Shown piece by piece: positions 32,101 to 41,474 of a DNA stretch of 64,000 nucleotides (positions within the stretch are counted from its first letter, which is position 1; each line of letters opens with the position of its first letter). Origin of the DNA: Strongylocentrotus droebachiensis (lineage: Eukaryota; Echinodermata; Echinoidea; Camarodonta; Strongylocentrotidae); assembly GCA_035222895.1 (NCBI GenBank), contig JAVYIG010000315.1:358001-422000 (forward strand). The letters are read 5' to 3'. The notes under the pieces are model-generated. The model was not told where the DNA came from. It worked only from the letters and a program-made list of their open reading frames with translations, and did not search any database. Position numbers and translations under genes: made by a program.

Positions 32101-34632
32101 CAAACTTTTCAGCAGTTCCTATTTTGAATAGGAAGGTATGTAATAGAGCAATCCATTTCAGAGGACATTTCTATCATGAAATTCATCTAAACTGCAGTTA
32201 AAAAAACAATCAAAGAGCTCACAAATTATTATATACCTTTCAAAGAACTCAACTTTCTCTATCAGTCGACGAAAATAATATATTGTGTGCATTCGTGCGC
32301 TTTGTTATTGAATAGGTCTTGCTTTCTCACATCCATCTTCCAAATAGCATTGATAACGAACGAATGAATGCCTATTAAAATTAAAAATCTTCTGGTACAA
32401 TGGATTGCATGGATGATTTATGATTTTCGATGGTGAACTTTAAAACCGACAGTAAATACCTCAGTCACGCGTATCGCCAAACTTAATTCATATTGACTCC
32501 AAACCTTCCGAATCTTTGGCATTCGGGGGGGGGGGGCGATGTAACATTTTGTTCAGTCGGTTGTCGGTCATGGCATCCTTTTAAGAAACTGTTAAAAGAC
32601 GTGTTAAATTTAATACACGCGTTTCATAGGTTGCCGGCGAACATCTACTTATGACATTTTCATGAACAGCTGCACCTGATAGCCGTCAGATTGGTTTGAC
32701 TGGGATATAACTGACGAAGATAAGTGAACACAATACAGGACTGAAAACTCGATAAAGCATTTACCTTCATATCCTAGATACTTGCAGACTAACCGGGAAG
32801 CGTTCCTGGACCAGTTTACTTGATGGATTAACATGTAGGTTGTAGGGCGAGAACGAGATGTGATAACTATTCTTCCTTCACTTTTACTTCCACCGACTAG
32901 TCACAAGGTATGGATGAAGGAATCTATATTCAATGAATTGAGCAAAAATACCAAACATTAATGTTCATGTAAGCCAATCCTTACGTTTGAAGAAAAAGAA
33001 AACAATACGTGCCCAAACAAGTATTAGCATCAAGCAAGGATCGCTCCCAGGACCATTCCTATGAGGGTTATTAAAAAGAGCCTCCACCAATATACCAAGT
33101 ATCCCACATACAACAGTGCTCCCCAAAATAATTTTGTTATTAAAGTTATGAAATCTTTGATTTTGATATAATATAGAGTTTGATTTGTATACAATTCAGA
33201 GATTGTTGTTATGGAGTTTGCTCACCCCCTCTCTCTCGCTGTTTAGATACTAGCTATATGTTATTCACTCTATGTCTCTCTTCGTCTCTCTCTCTCTCTC
33301 TCTCCCTCTCCCTGTGCCTATATCTCTAAGAGTCATGTGTCCCTGTCTCTCTCACTCTCTCTTTCTCTTGTAATTATTTTTCCTCCTCTTACCGTACTCG
33401 CACCTCTCTCCACGGTAGCCATCCAGGCAAGTGCAGTTAAACCCCTCATCTGTTTCCTCACATGTTCCTCCATGTTGACAGGGGCTCGATAAACACGCTG
33501 AAATTACACCCAAAATATATGCATGTTACAATTTAGAAACCGGACGCCATTGAATGTCAATTTAAAATTTACACTTAAATAATTTAATCTTTAACACATT
33601 ATTTGGATTGATTAAGTTTTAATTTCTACATTTCTTATAATAACATAAATAAATTGAAGCATTTATTGATTTCTTTATTATAATAATAATAATAATAATA
33701 GTTCGTTCTTTAATAGCGCATTTCAGGACCGAAGGCCCTCTCAAGGCATGAGGTACATTTAAATGAGGTGTGGCATATAGGAATGGTAGGAAAGTGCATA
33801 AGAAGAGAAAGACAAAGGATTCTTACCTGGAATTTAACAGAAGCAACTTTTTTGATAAGCTTATGAAGGAAAATACTTGTATGGATGAAGTTATGTAGTG
33901 CTGTTGTAGCGTTGTTGTACTGAACCTCCGGCTTACCTGGTATGGTACAGTGGTACCAGCTTGATAACTCCGAGGGTAGACCAAATACACTTGGTATGCC
34001 TGAATTTATGACCTCCTTCAAGACTAATTGCACAACCTCCCCACTTTCTAACGTCTTCGATGGGCACATAATCTTCATAGCACTGGGCTGTTCAGCAGCA
34101 AAAGCTGTAAAGTGTCAAATGAATAGGAGAATGATGAAATGTTCTATGCTTGAAATAATATGTACGTTTATACTCTAATCAGTTTGTATATACACATCAT
34201 TCGGAATGATCCATTTGAAGAGCAGGGAATATAAGTCAATAGAGCAAAACATGCTCTCTTCAAAATAAAAAAAATTATATGAATTTAGTTTTACATGTTT
34301 GAACAATTCAGTTTCAATAAGAAATGAATCAGGAAAGTCAATAATCATAATTACATGGAACGGAAAAGAAAAATACGGGAGATTTATTTTGGTGTATTCT
34401 CCCCGGTTTCATCACATTAAATTTAATTACATATCTACTTATTAATCAATACAGGAAATAAAACAAATTGCTTCAAACCAAACGTAGTTGTACTAATAGA
34501 CCTAAATCTTTATTCCTCGCTTCGTTATTATTTACATGTAAATACATTAAACATAAGGTTCCTACCTGTTTTCTGAAGTAGGATCGTGGATAACATGAAC
34601 ATTAACACAAACATGACGAAACCCGACACCAT
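25902..34632 (-). CDS. secreted EGF-SRCR-C-type lectin mosaic protein, complete seven-exon gene
   Basis: Exons on the minus strand: 34566-34632, 33937-34104, 33393-33497, 32765-32896, 31345-31506, 27980-28173 and 25902-26132. All junctions are GT-AG and all phases match, giving 1059 bases and 352 residues. Order: signal peptide (1 to about 25); a 55-residue module with two cysteines that I do not recognise; an EGF-like domain (80-113, six cysteines, no calcium-binding signature); an SRCR domain (about 114-211) with [17 protein letters not shown]; and a C-type lectin domain (about 213-352) with WIGL, EPN (310-312), WND (330-332) and paired cysteines. Known family roles are pathogen or glycan recognition and adhesion outside the cell. 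EPN plus WND predicts calcium-dependent mannose-type binding. There is no transmembrane segment, so a secreted product is inferred. Seven N-glycosylation sequons are present, five of them in the SRCR domain. Start: the first ATG of the signal-peptide exon. Confidence 0.85.
26542..26624. repeat. hairpin with perfect 24 bp arms
   Basis: gttttcacgaagtgacggtagtga (26542-26565) pairs exactly with 26601-26624 around a 35 bp loop, inside intron 6 of the lectin gene. Possibly a small foldback MITE, since tttcacgaagtg resembles the ends of other MITEs here. Confidence 0.9.
26747..26780. repeat. poly-C tract
   Basis: About 25 consecutive C followed by ctcccccc, in the lectin gene intron 6. Length may be unreliable in an assembly. 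Confidence 0.9.
27371..27960 (+). mobile_element. tRNA-derived SINE split by a GC-rich MITE
   Basis: The head has box B-like ggtgcgaatccctgcc (about 27425). The body tctacatttgccacactccaaccag matches the SINE at 25487. The second half resumes at 27836 (cctatatggtaggattattccttgaaatgc) and ends near tccaaagctctttg. The two halves are separated by the 27504-27833 element. Confidence 0.7.
27504..27833. mobile_element. GC-rich TA-flanked MITE inside the SINE
   Basis: Ends tgctatggtcaca and tgtgaccatagctg are inverted; TA lies at 27502-27503 and 27834-27835. The interior is strikingly GC-rich and self-complementary (ccgagcggcggccgcc, cgcccgggcaccg, gctcggtgcctgggcgg), unlike the AT-rich surroundings. 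Removing it restores ggggTAcctatatgg of the SINE. Confidence 0.75.
27980..28173 (-). CDS. lectin gene exon 6: C-type lectin domain, N-terminal half
   Basis: [18 protein letters not shown] (long-form first cysteine pair), AMSTCRNLT, then [17 protein letters not shown]. Acceptor tatttcag|CTAAA. I chose the strong donor AAT|gtatgt because it gives phase 0 and joins smoothly to DERYWIGL. Confidence 0.85.
28640..30118 (+). pseudogene. L1/Tx1-type LINE ORF2 C-terminal relic with poly-A tail
   Basis: Frames read [20 protein letters not shown] then [19 protein letters not shown] and [10 protein letters not shown] (28790-28950), later [19 protein letters not shown] and [20 protein letters not shown] (29545-29690), the region before the C-terminal Cys/His motif of L1-type ORF2. 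Several stops and frameshifts are present. The 3' end has AATAAA (30079-30084) and an A16 tail (30102-30117), showing insertion by target-primed reverse transcription. It lies in lectin gene intron 5 on the opposite strand. Confidence 0.7.
30120..31344. other. lectin gene intron 5 remainder, nothing recognised
   Basis: AT-rich intron sequence between the LINE poly-A tail and SRCR exon 5. No further exon in phase was found. Confidence 0.4.
31345..31506 (-). CDS. lectin gene exon 5: SRCR C-terminal half
   Basis: [34 protein letters not shown] and REECVAVVC supply the last four SRCR cysteines. Three sequons (NHS, NMT, NIT) cluster here. Acceptor gttaactag|ACG; donor TTTACAT|gtgagt; 162 bp. Confidence 0.82.
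32765..32896 (-). CDS. lectin gene exon 4: SRCR N-terminal half
   Basis: [13 protein letters not shown] and then [19 protein letters not shown], the classic SRCR W..A..VCR.LGY pattern. The cysteine usually found before the W (group A Cys2) is absent. Acceptor tgtgactag|TCGG; donor TATGAAG|gtaaat. Confidence 0.85.
33230..33370. repeat. CT-rich microsatellite
   Basis: (CT)n with ctctctccct variants ending about 25 bp before the EGF exon donor (plus-strand coordinates). Confidence 0.9.
33393..33497 (-). CDS. lectin gene exon 3: EGF-like domain
   Basis: One symmetric exon carries a full EGF repeat: cysteines in [12 protein letters not shown], then [14 protein letters not shown]. An NCT sequon is present. 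Acceptor taatttcag|CGTG; donor GAGTACG|gtaag. Confidence 0.88.
33675..33800 (-). repeat. SINE-like 3' tail
   Basis: Read on the minus strand: ctcatgccttgagagggcc, then gaaatgcgctattaaagaac and (ATT)n, the form of a tRNA-SINE tail ending in a trinucleotide repeat. The head was not identified. Confidence 0.5.
33937..34104 (-). CDS. lectin gene exon 2: unrecognised two-cysteine module
   Basis: Encodes residues 24-78, including [20 protein letters not shown] and SSWYHCTIP. Two cysteines could form one disulfide. The phases (2 bases in, 1 base out) equal those of exon 5, and AMKIMCP resembles AVTVRCP there, so a diverged SRCR half is possible. Acceptor actttacag|CTTTT; donor CCATACCAG|gtaagc. Confidence 0.75.
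34566..34632 (-). CDS. lectin gene exon 1: signal peptide
   Basis: [19 protein letters not shown] followed by QKT: a short N-region and a hydrophobic core, with a likely cleavage after AFA at the exon 1/2 join. Donor AAAACAG|gtaggaa; 22 codons plus one base. Confidence 0.8.
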
Positions 34633-35776
34633 GCAACGCTATGAAAATAAAAAAAATAAAAAAACGAGAAATTTAACATGTATATAGTTATTTGCAATTG
34701 AATCCCCCTTTTTCTTCTTATTTTTCCTTACATTTCAGAATATAAAAAAGCGACATTTAAGGGTTGCAAGGGCACATGCATCCCGATTTTTAATTTAATT
34801 TTTAATTTGAAGGACAATCCAACCCTTGAAATAAGTTCATTTGTTTGAAAGCAGAAAAATAAGCGTAAGTGAATGGCGGAAGTTTGAAATAAATCGGATA
34901 AAAAAAGTTATGAATGTTAGAAATATTAGATCACTTAAGTCTATGCAAATCTCAAATTGGCAATTTGTTTAGTGGATTGTAACGCAGTCACGGATAAATC
35001 TCCCGTTTGTCATAGTATAAAAATATCATGGAGTTCTGTTATCTGCTAAGTGCCTTCTCCCTTGGGGGTACTACTCAAAAGAATATTATGGATAGCTTAT
35101 CATCATAGGTCCTCCAAATAGAAAAGACCCTCCTGAATCATAATCAGTATGTGTTCGAACAAATGAAAAAGTTGTCCGCCACTATACCACACAGACATTA
35201 CCAATTCAGCCAATGTAGAGAGCCCATACCTATAGTGATTTCAACTTTCAAACGATTATAACTTTCTCATTTTTGTCCAATTTCATTTAAATTTCCCCAG
35301 TCTGCTTCCTTGACATTTCTGTTTTCTCCTAGTCTTCGCATTATCAATGCTAACCTTTATACAAATTTAGCAACAACAAAAAAGAGGAGAAAATCCGATT
35401 CAGTACTCGGGCACGCTTTTCTTTATCTTCACATTGTAATACATGTAAATGCAACGCAATATTCACTCAGTTGAACGCGGTATATCCCATTATATCTAAA
35501 TATATTCATATAAATATATGCATATATATATATATATATATATATTTATATTATGATTTGAGTAAGGAAATCCTTTGAAATTTTAACACTTTTAGGGTTT
35601 TGCACGCATCGGGCTAAAAAAAAATGCCACGTGTCATTCATTATTACTGCAGATTGTTCTAAAGACTGGAAATGGTTCCGCGGGGAAAAAATGTATATAC
35701 TGGTCTATGGGATTTCGTCTCTGCAAAGCTTTCACCGATAACTGAAATAAGCAACAACTTCATACACACAAAGACA
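34633..35776. other. upstream region of the lectin gene, nothing recognised
   Basis: Should contain the lectin gene promoter and 5' UTR, but no motif is convincing. A (TA)n run lies at about 35520-35550. Confidence 0.4.
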
Positions 35777-37512
35777 TAGGCGCCAGAAGTGGGGGGGGGG
35801 GGGGGGCAGGGGGGGGGGGGCAGTTGCCCCCCCCCCCCAGTCAAAAAAGTGGGGGGGGGGGGGGCAAAACGCATTTTTGCCCCCCAAAAACGCCCCCCCC
35901 CCCCTAAAAAAAAAAAAAAAACAGTAGGGGAGTTAAGATGGTTTGTATTTTTAACCCAAAAGAACATAACAATAATAAAAACCTGACTTAAATGACGTTT
36001 AAAATTCAATTCAAAGAAAAGGAAAGTTGACAGGAATTAAATTTCCTAACCATTGCGCATGATACCTATCAATGGAGGTTTTTATATTAGCGATACGCGC
36101 ATATCGTGGACATATTGTAAGAGAATGGGAAAGCGTGTCTGTCTTTTGTTATAGGGGTGAGAAGATCATGAGCCCCTGAACGCTGTGGTTCTGATGCGGG
36201 GGGGGGGGGTAATTTTTATTCGATACCAGTGATTTACAAATGTTGATTGAAATGACATGATTTTCCGGTATTTTTTCTCAATTTCATACCTTTTTATGCG
36301 TTTGTTGGAAAATTTGAAATTCCCAAATTTACAGTCGGGCAACAAATATGCTTATTTAGAAGCCTTTATGTCAGGGTCTGCAGAACGGCCAGGCTCGGGG
36401 GCTCGAGCCCCCCTCACTTTTTGAAAAAGTTCGTTACAGAAAAAAAAAAGAAAGAGAGAGAGAAAAATAGGTGACCTGCCAATGTCACAAATGAGGTATC
36501 AAAATATGCTCATCTGACCGTAATAAAATGCCGAAAACCCCAGAGCTTACGGGGGCTCTGCACCCGGACCCCACCAAGGGCCCTAAGACGGTCCCCTGTA
36601 TGCTAATCTGACCGTTATTAAATAACTAAAACCCCTGAGTTTCCGGGGGCTCTGCCCCCTGGACCCCACCAATTGAGGGCCCTAAGGCGGGGCCCTGGAT
36701 GCTCATCTGGCCGTCATTAAATGCCTAAAACCCCAGAGCTAACGGGGGCTCCGCCCCCGGACCCCATCAAGTGCCCTAAGGCAGTCCCCTGTATATGCTC
36801 ATCTGACCGTTATTAAATACCTAAAACCCCCGAGCTTCCGGGGGCTCTGCTCCCTGGCCTCTCCGCCAATTAGTGTACTGCCAGTGTCACAAATAAGGTA
36901 TCTAAATATGCTTATCTGACCATAATTGTCATGCCGAAAACCCCAGAGTTTACGGGGGCTCTGCCCCCGGACCCCACCATGGGCCCTAAGGCGGTCCCCT
37001 GTATGCTCATCTGACCGTTATTAAATAACTAAAACCCCTGAGCTTCCGGGGGCTCTGCCCCTGGACCCTACCAATTAAGGGCCCTAGGGCGGGGCCCTGG
37101 ATGCTCATCTGACCGTTATTAAATGCCTCAAACTCCAGAGCTAACGGGGGCATCGCGCCCGGACCCCATCAAGTGCCCTAAGGCAGTCCCCTGTATGCTC
37201 ATCTGACCATTATTAAATACCTAAAAACCCCGGAAGTCAACTTCGGGACAGTGTGACGCGGGCATTACGGATTCTTGCAAGCATGTAAAGTGTAAGAGTG
37301 GTGATGATGTAGATTTTTCTTCTGCCCCCCCCCCCCCTCCAAACGTTTTTCCACGTTACGTCACTGCCCCTGGAAGGTGAGCCCCCTGGAATGTTTGCCC
37401 CCCCCCCCAATCCCGAACTGCTTCCGGCGCGCCTGCACAAAGAAATATTTTGGTAATCTTACTCAAATAGGCAAATAAACTTTGACACTATAGTGACACA
37501 CTAACTGAATAA
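35777..37512. repeat. 1.74 kb tandem duplication, unit A
   Basis: Starts with taggcgccagaagtgg and then G/C homopolymers, followed by a unique-looking part (gatggtttgtatttttaaccc ... cgcgcatatcgtggacatattg), a GC-rich satellite array (about 36480-37235) and an end module (gatgtagatttttcttctgcc, cctggaaggtgagccccctgg). The same order recurs in unit B from 37513, offset 1736 bp. Confidence 0.9.
36480..37235. repeat. GC-rich satellite array A1 (roughly 95 bp units)
   Basis: Units share gctcatctgaccgt, aacccctgagcttccggggg, ctctgccccctggaccccac and gggccctaaggcggg. At 36465 and 36869 some units instead carry the linker gtgacctgccaatgtcac / caaataaggtatc, the spacer typical of the 52.5-54.5 kb array. 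Confidence 0.9.
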
Positions 37513-39250
37513 TAGGCGCCAGAAGTGGAAGGGGGGCAGAGGGGGGGGGGGCATTTCTTATTCGATACCAGTAAGTTGCCCCCCCCCCCAATCAAAAAAG
37601 TGGGGGGGGGGGGGCGCCAAAACGCATTTTTGCCCCCCCCCCCCTCCCCCCCAAAAAAAAGCCCCCCCCCCCTAAAAAAAAAACAAAAAAAACAGTAAAG
37701 GAAACATGGTTTGTATTTTTAACCCCAAAGAACATAACAATAATAAAAACCTGAATTAAATCACATATACAATTCCATTCAAAGAAAAGGACAGTTCACA
37801 GGAATTAAATTTCATAAACATTGCGCATGCCACCTGTACCGTATTTTTCAATGGAGGTCTTTATAATTAATAGCGATACGCGCATATCGTGGACATATTG
37901 TGCGAGAATGGGAAAGCGTTTTTTTCGTTTTTTGTTATAGGGGTGAGAAGACATGAGCCCCTGAACACTGGCGTACTGATGGGGGGGGGGGGTGTATTTC
38001 TTTTTCGATACCAGTGATTTACAAATGTTGCTGTTATGACATGATTTTCCGGTATTTTTTCTCAATTTTTTGGTCATACCTTTTTATGCGTTTGTTGGAA
38101 AATGAGAAATTCCCAAATTACAGTCGGGCGAAAAATACGCTTATTTAGAAGCCTTTATGTCATGGTCGGCAAAGTGGCCCCATGGGCTCTAGCCCCCCCC
38201 CTCACTTTTTGAAAAAGTATGTTAAAGAGAAAAGAAGAAAAAAGACGGGGAGAAAAAATAAGTGACCTGCCAATGTCACAAATAGGGTATAAAAAATGCT
38301 CATCTGACCGTAATTAAATGCCTAAAACCCCAGAGCTTACGGGGGTTCCGCCCCCGGACACCACCAAGGGCACTAAGGTGATCTCCTGGATGCTATTCTG
38401 ACCGTAATTAAATACCTAAAACCCCTGAGCTTCCGGGGGCTCTGCCCCCATGATGCTCATCTGACCGTAATTAAATACCTAAAAATCCCGAGCTTCCGGG
38501 GGTTATGCCCCCTGGAGCGCACCAAGAGCCTAAAGGTGGGCCCCTGGATGCTCATCTGAGGTAAATTAAATACCTAAAACCCCTGAGCTTCCGGGGGCTC
38601 TGCCCCCTGGAGCCCACCAAGGGCCCTAAGGCGGACCCCTGGATGCTTATCTGACCGTAATAAAATACCTAAAACCTCTGAGCTTCCGGGGGCTCTGCCC
38701 CCTGGAACCCCACCAAGGGCCCTAAGGCGGGCCCCTGGATGCTCATCTGACCTTAATTAAATACTTAAAACCCCTGAACTTTCGGGGGCTCTGCCCCCTT
38801 GACCCCACCAAGGGCCCTAAGGCGGGCCCCTGGATGCTCATCTGACCGTAATTAAATACCTAAACCCCCTAGTTTCCGGGGGCTCTGCCCCCTGGACCCC
38901 AACAAGGGCCCTAAGGCGGCCCCTGGATGCTCATCTAACCGTTAGTAAATACCTAAAACCCCTGACCTTCCGGGGGCTCAGCCCCTTGACCCCTTCCAAG
39001 GCTCATGCCCTGGACCCCACGCCAATTTACGCTCTACCTGATCGTTAATACTCCACTTTGAAAAACGTTTCGCGGGACCTGCATGTAACGTGTAAGACTG
39101 CTGGTGATGCAGATTTTTCGTCTGCCCCCCCCCCCCCTTCCAAACATTTTTTTCTCATTACGTCACTGCCCCTGGAAGGTGAGCCCCCTGGAATGTCCCC
39201 CCCCCCCCAATCCCAAACTGCTTCCGGAGCGCCTGACCTTAATGCTTCCC
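37513..39250. repeat. 1.74 kb tandem duplication, unit B
   Basis: Repeats unit A in the same order and orientation. It contains the satellite array at about 38280-39010 and the end module at about 39080-39240. Divergence from unit A is modest in the unique part and larger in the satellite. Confidence 0.9.
38280..39010. repeat. GC-rich satellite array A2 (roughly 94 bp units)
   Basis: About eight units with starts (gctcatctgaccg) near 38297, 38455, 38550, 38645, 38740, 38837 and 38930. The core is the same as array A1, and its hairpin cgggggctctgcccccg recurs in every unit. Confidence 0.9.
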
Positions 39251-39850
39251 AGCCAGGTGAAGAATTACACATTTTTATTCCATTAGTCTCCTTTTGATCA
39301 ATATAATTATTTGTTTCTTTTAATACTTTGAAGACAATTTCGTTGGGGACAATACGATGATCAAAGTGATGTTTAAAATATCGGAACGTGCATTTCAACA
39401 AGAAAAATGGTCGATGCTATAAATATCTATCCCTTAATGCTTTCCCAGCCAGGTGAACAATGACAAATTTTGATTCCATTAGTCTTCTTGTGATCATTAT
39501 AATTATTTGTTTCTTTACTTTGAAGACAATTTCGGTGGGGACAATGCGATTAGCAAAGTGATTTTTAAAATATCGTAACGTGCATTTCAACAAGAAAAGT
39601 GGTCGATTACCTTAATGCTTCCCAGCCAGGTGAAGAATGACAAATTTTGATTCCATTAGTCTCCTTTTGATCTGATCAAAAGGAGACTAATGGAATATAA
39701 TATTTGTTTCCTTAATTTGAAGCCAATTTTGGTGAGGACAATACGATGATCAAATTGAAGTTTAAAATATCGTTACGTGCAAGTTAACAAGAAAAATGGT
39801 CGATGCAATAAATATTTATTCCTTAATGCTTTCCCATTATTTCGATCCAC
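39241..39850. repeat. three tandem copies of a roughly 190 bp unit
   Basis: The phrase aatgctt(t)cccagccagg starts at 39241, 39436 and 39614, with a partial copy at 39824. Each unit contains attccattagtctcctttt, gaagacaatttcg and aaaatatcgtaacgtgca. The third copy contains a perfect palindrome at 39650-39696 formed by local inversion of attccattagtctccttttg. Confidence 0.9.
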
Positions 39851-40389
39851 TCAATATGTTTTTAAGGTATAGGTGTGTTTTCCCCTAACAAAAAGTGCAA
39901 CTCGCCCCCTCTAAAAAATCATTGGCGCTGATTTCAAAGAAGCTGACTCATAATTTTCTATCCACTTTTAGCATGTTATTAGCGTAAAATATAATTTCAA
40001 AAACAACATTATTTACGTCCCGCTCCTCAAATTAAGGTCATCGACGCTACTACCAATAATGCAAAAAAAAAGTGTTCCAAACCAAATCCAAGTATATACT
40101 TATATTGCCCTTGAATAGAGTTTAAATAAAAACATATTTGCGCCCACTATGGTTGAATTTGCATTTTGTCTAGAGACATTAAAGACATCCAAAGTTATAC
40201 TAGCTATATTTTAAACACAGTTGGGGCTTGGCCTAGGGCACTCGTATTGAAAAAAAGTTATATTTTTAGTTTCGGAGGAAAAATAATAACAAATACCGTT
40301 ATCCGATACATGTCCGACAAGGACACTTGTTTAAAGTTTGAGTTGTTTGGGTAAACATAAACATTTTGTGATAAAGATGTTGTTATAAA
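39851..40389. other. intergenic, nothing recognised
   Basis: AT-rich. No exon or element recognised. Confidence 0.4.
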
Positions 40390-40570
40390 TGACCTCTCTT
40401 CAACTTGGTTTTAATCACTCATGCGTGAAATATGCATCATATGATTAACTGCAAGTGAAAGAGGGGGATCTAAGCTTTACAAATATGTGTCACTTATTAA
40501 TTATAATTGTGATTAAGTTATGATAAAACATCGATAATTCTCCGTTTCGTTTTTTCTGGGACGCACTGTA
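40390..40570. mobile_element. mariner-like element end, inverted relative to 25021
   Basis: The reverse complement matches 25021-25200, starting tacagtgcgtcccagaaaaa. One end only. Confidence 0.6.
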
Positions 40571-40603
40571 CAACCCTATTGGGTACATTACGTGGACTTC
40601 ATA

Positions 40604-40690
40604 CAAATCCTAACCCCAACCGTAACCCTAACCCTAACCCTAACCTAACCCTAACCCCGAGCCCTAACCACGAACCCTAACCCTAAAACT
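40604..40690 (+). repeat. interstitial telomeric repeat (CCCTAA)n
   Basis: Near-perfect run of ccctaa units (ccctaaccctaaccctaacc at the core), flanked by degenerate units. It is the best preserved of the three telomere-like tracts in the window. Confidence 0.9.
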
Positions 40691-40799
40691 TATCTGTACA
40701 AATATTGTCCTCCTGGTGACAATGCCTAATTAATGACTCACTTTTTTTTTTTTTACTCCAAATGTCCGTCTTATGACGCCTTAAGTGAAATTATATATA

Positions 40800-41472
40800 C
40801 CATGTGAGTCAAAAAAAAAAGTTTACACCTAGAAAAGTGCTAATTATTTTAAAAATCATCTATGAACAGTAAATTATTATACATCTTACTTATGAAAGAG
40901 TGTTTTATCCCAAATCATTTGGTATAACTTTTGTTTGGTATGAGTTCACGCTAAATTGAACAAATGGCATTGATTGCGAGAGTGCAAAAATCGACTTGCG
41001 CCAAAGTAATGCCCACAGCATGTATTATCCGGGATTAGCGGAGTGAGAGAATGAATTGAATGTATCAAATGAAATGCATTGCATATGCTTTTTGCAGAAG
41101 CAAAGTCACACACGCACACACACATGCGCACAAATGTTCGTTGATATTTGATATTCGATATTAATTTTGATATGTGTGGCATGATTCATTTTTTTAGGGA
41201 TGTTATTTGGATCTGCAAAAACCGATTTAATACCAAATCCCAATTGTTTTATTCAAACATCAGATAAGCAACTTTGGCGCAAGTCGATTTTTGCACTCTT
41301 GCAAACAATGCCTCCTGTTCATTCAAGCGTGAACACATACCACACAAAAATGACACCAAATGATTTAGGATAAAACACTCTTTCATAAGATGTATAATAA
41401 TTTACTGTTCATAGATGATTTTTAAAATAATTAGCACTTTTCTAGGTGTAAACTTTTTTTTGACTCACACTG
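40800..41472. mobile_element. mariner-like non-autonomous element with roughly 200 bp inverted repeats
   Basis: TA lies at 40798-40799 and 41473-41474. Ends c(c)atgtgagtcaaaaaaaa and gactcacactg are inverted. The arms (about 40800-41005 and 41270-41472) share gtttacacctagaaaagtgc, agtaaattattatacatctt and gagtgcaaaaatcgacttgc in inverted order. There is no transposase frame in the roughly 265 bp centre. Confidence 0.85.
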
Positions 41473-41474
41473 TA

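Noticed and set aside
33710-33936. Extension of lectin exon 2 beyond the gtaagc donor
   Set aside because: The donor at 33936-33935 is strong and joins in phase to the EGF exon. The extension runs into a SINE-like tail.
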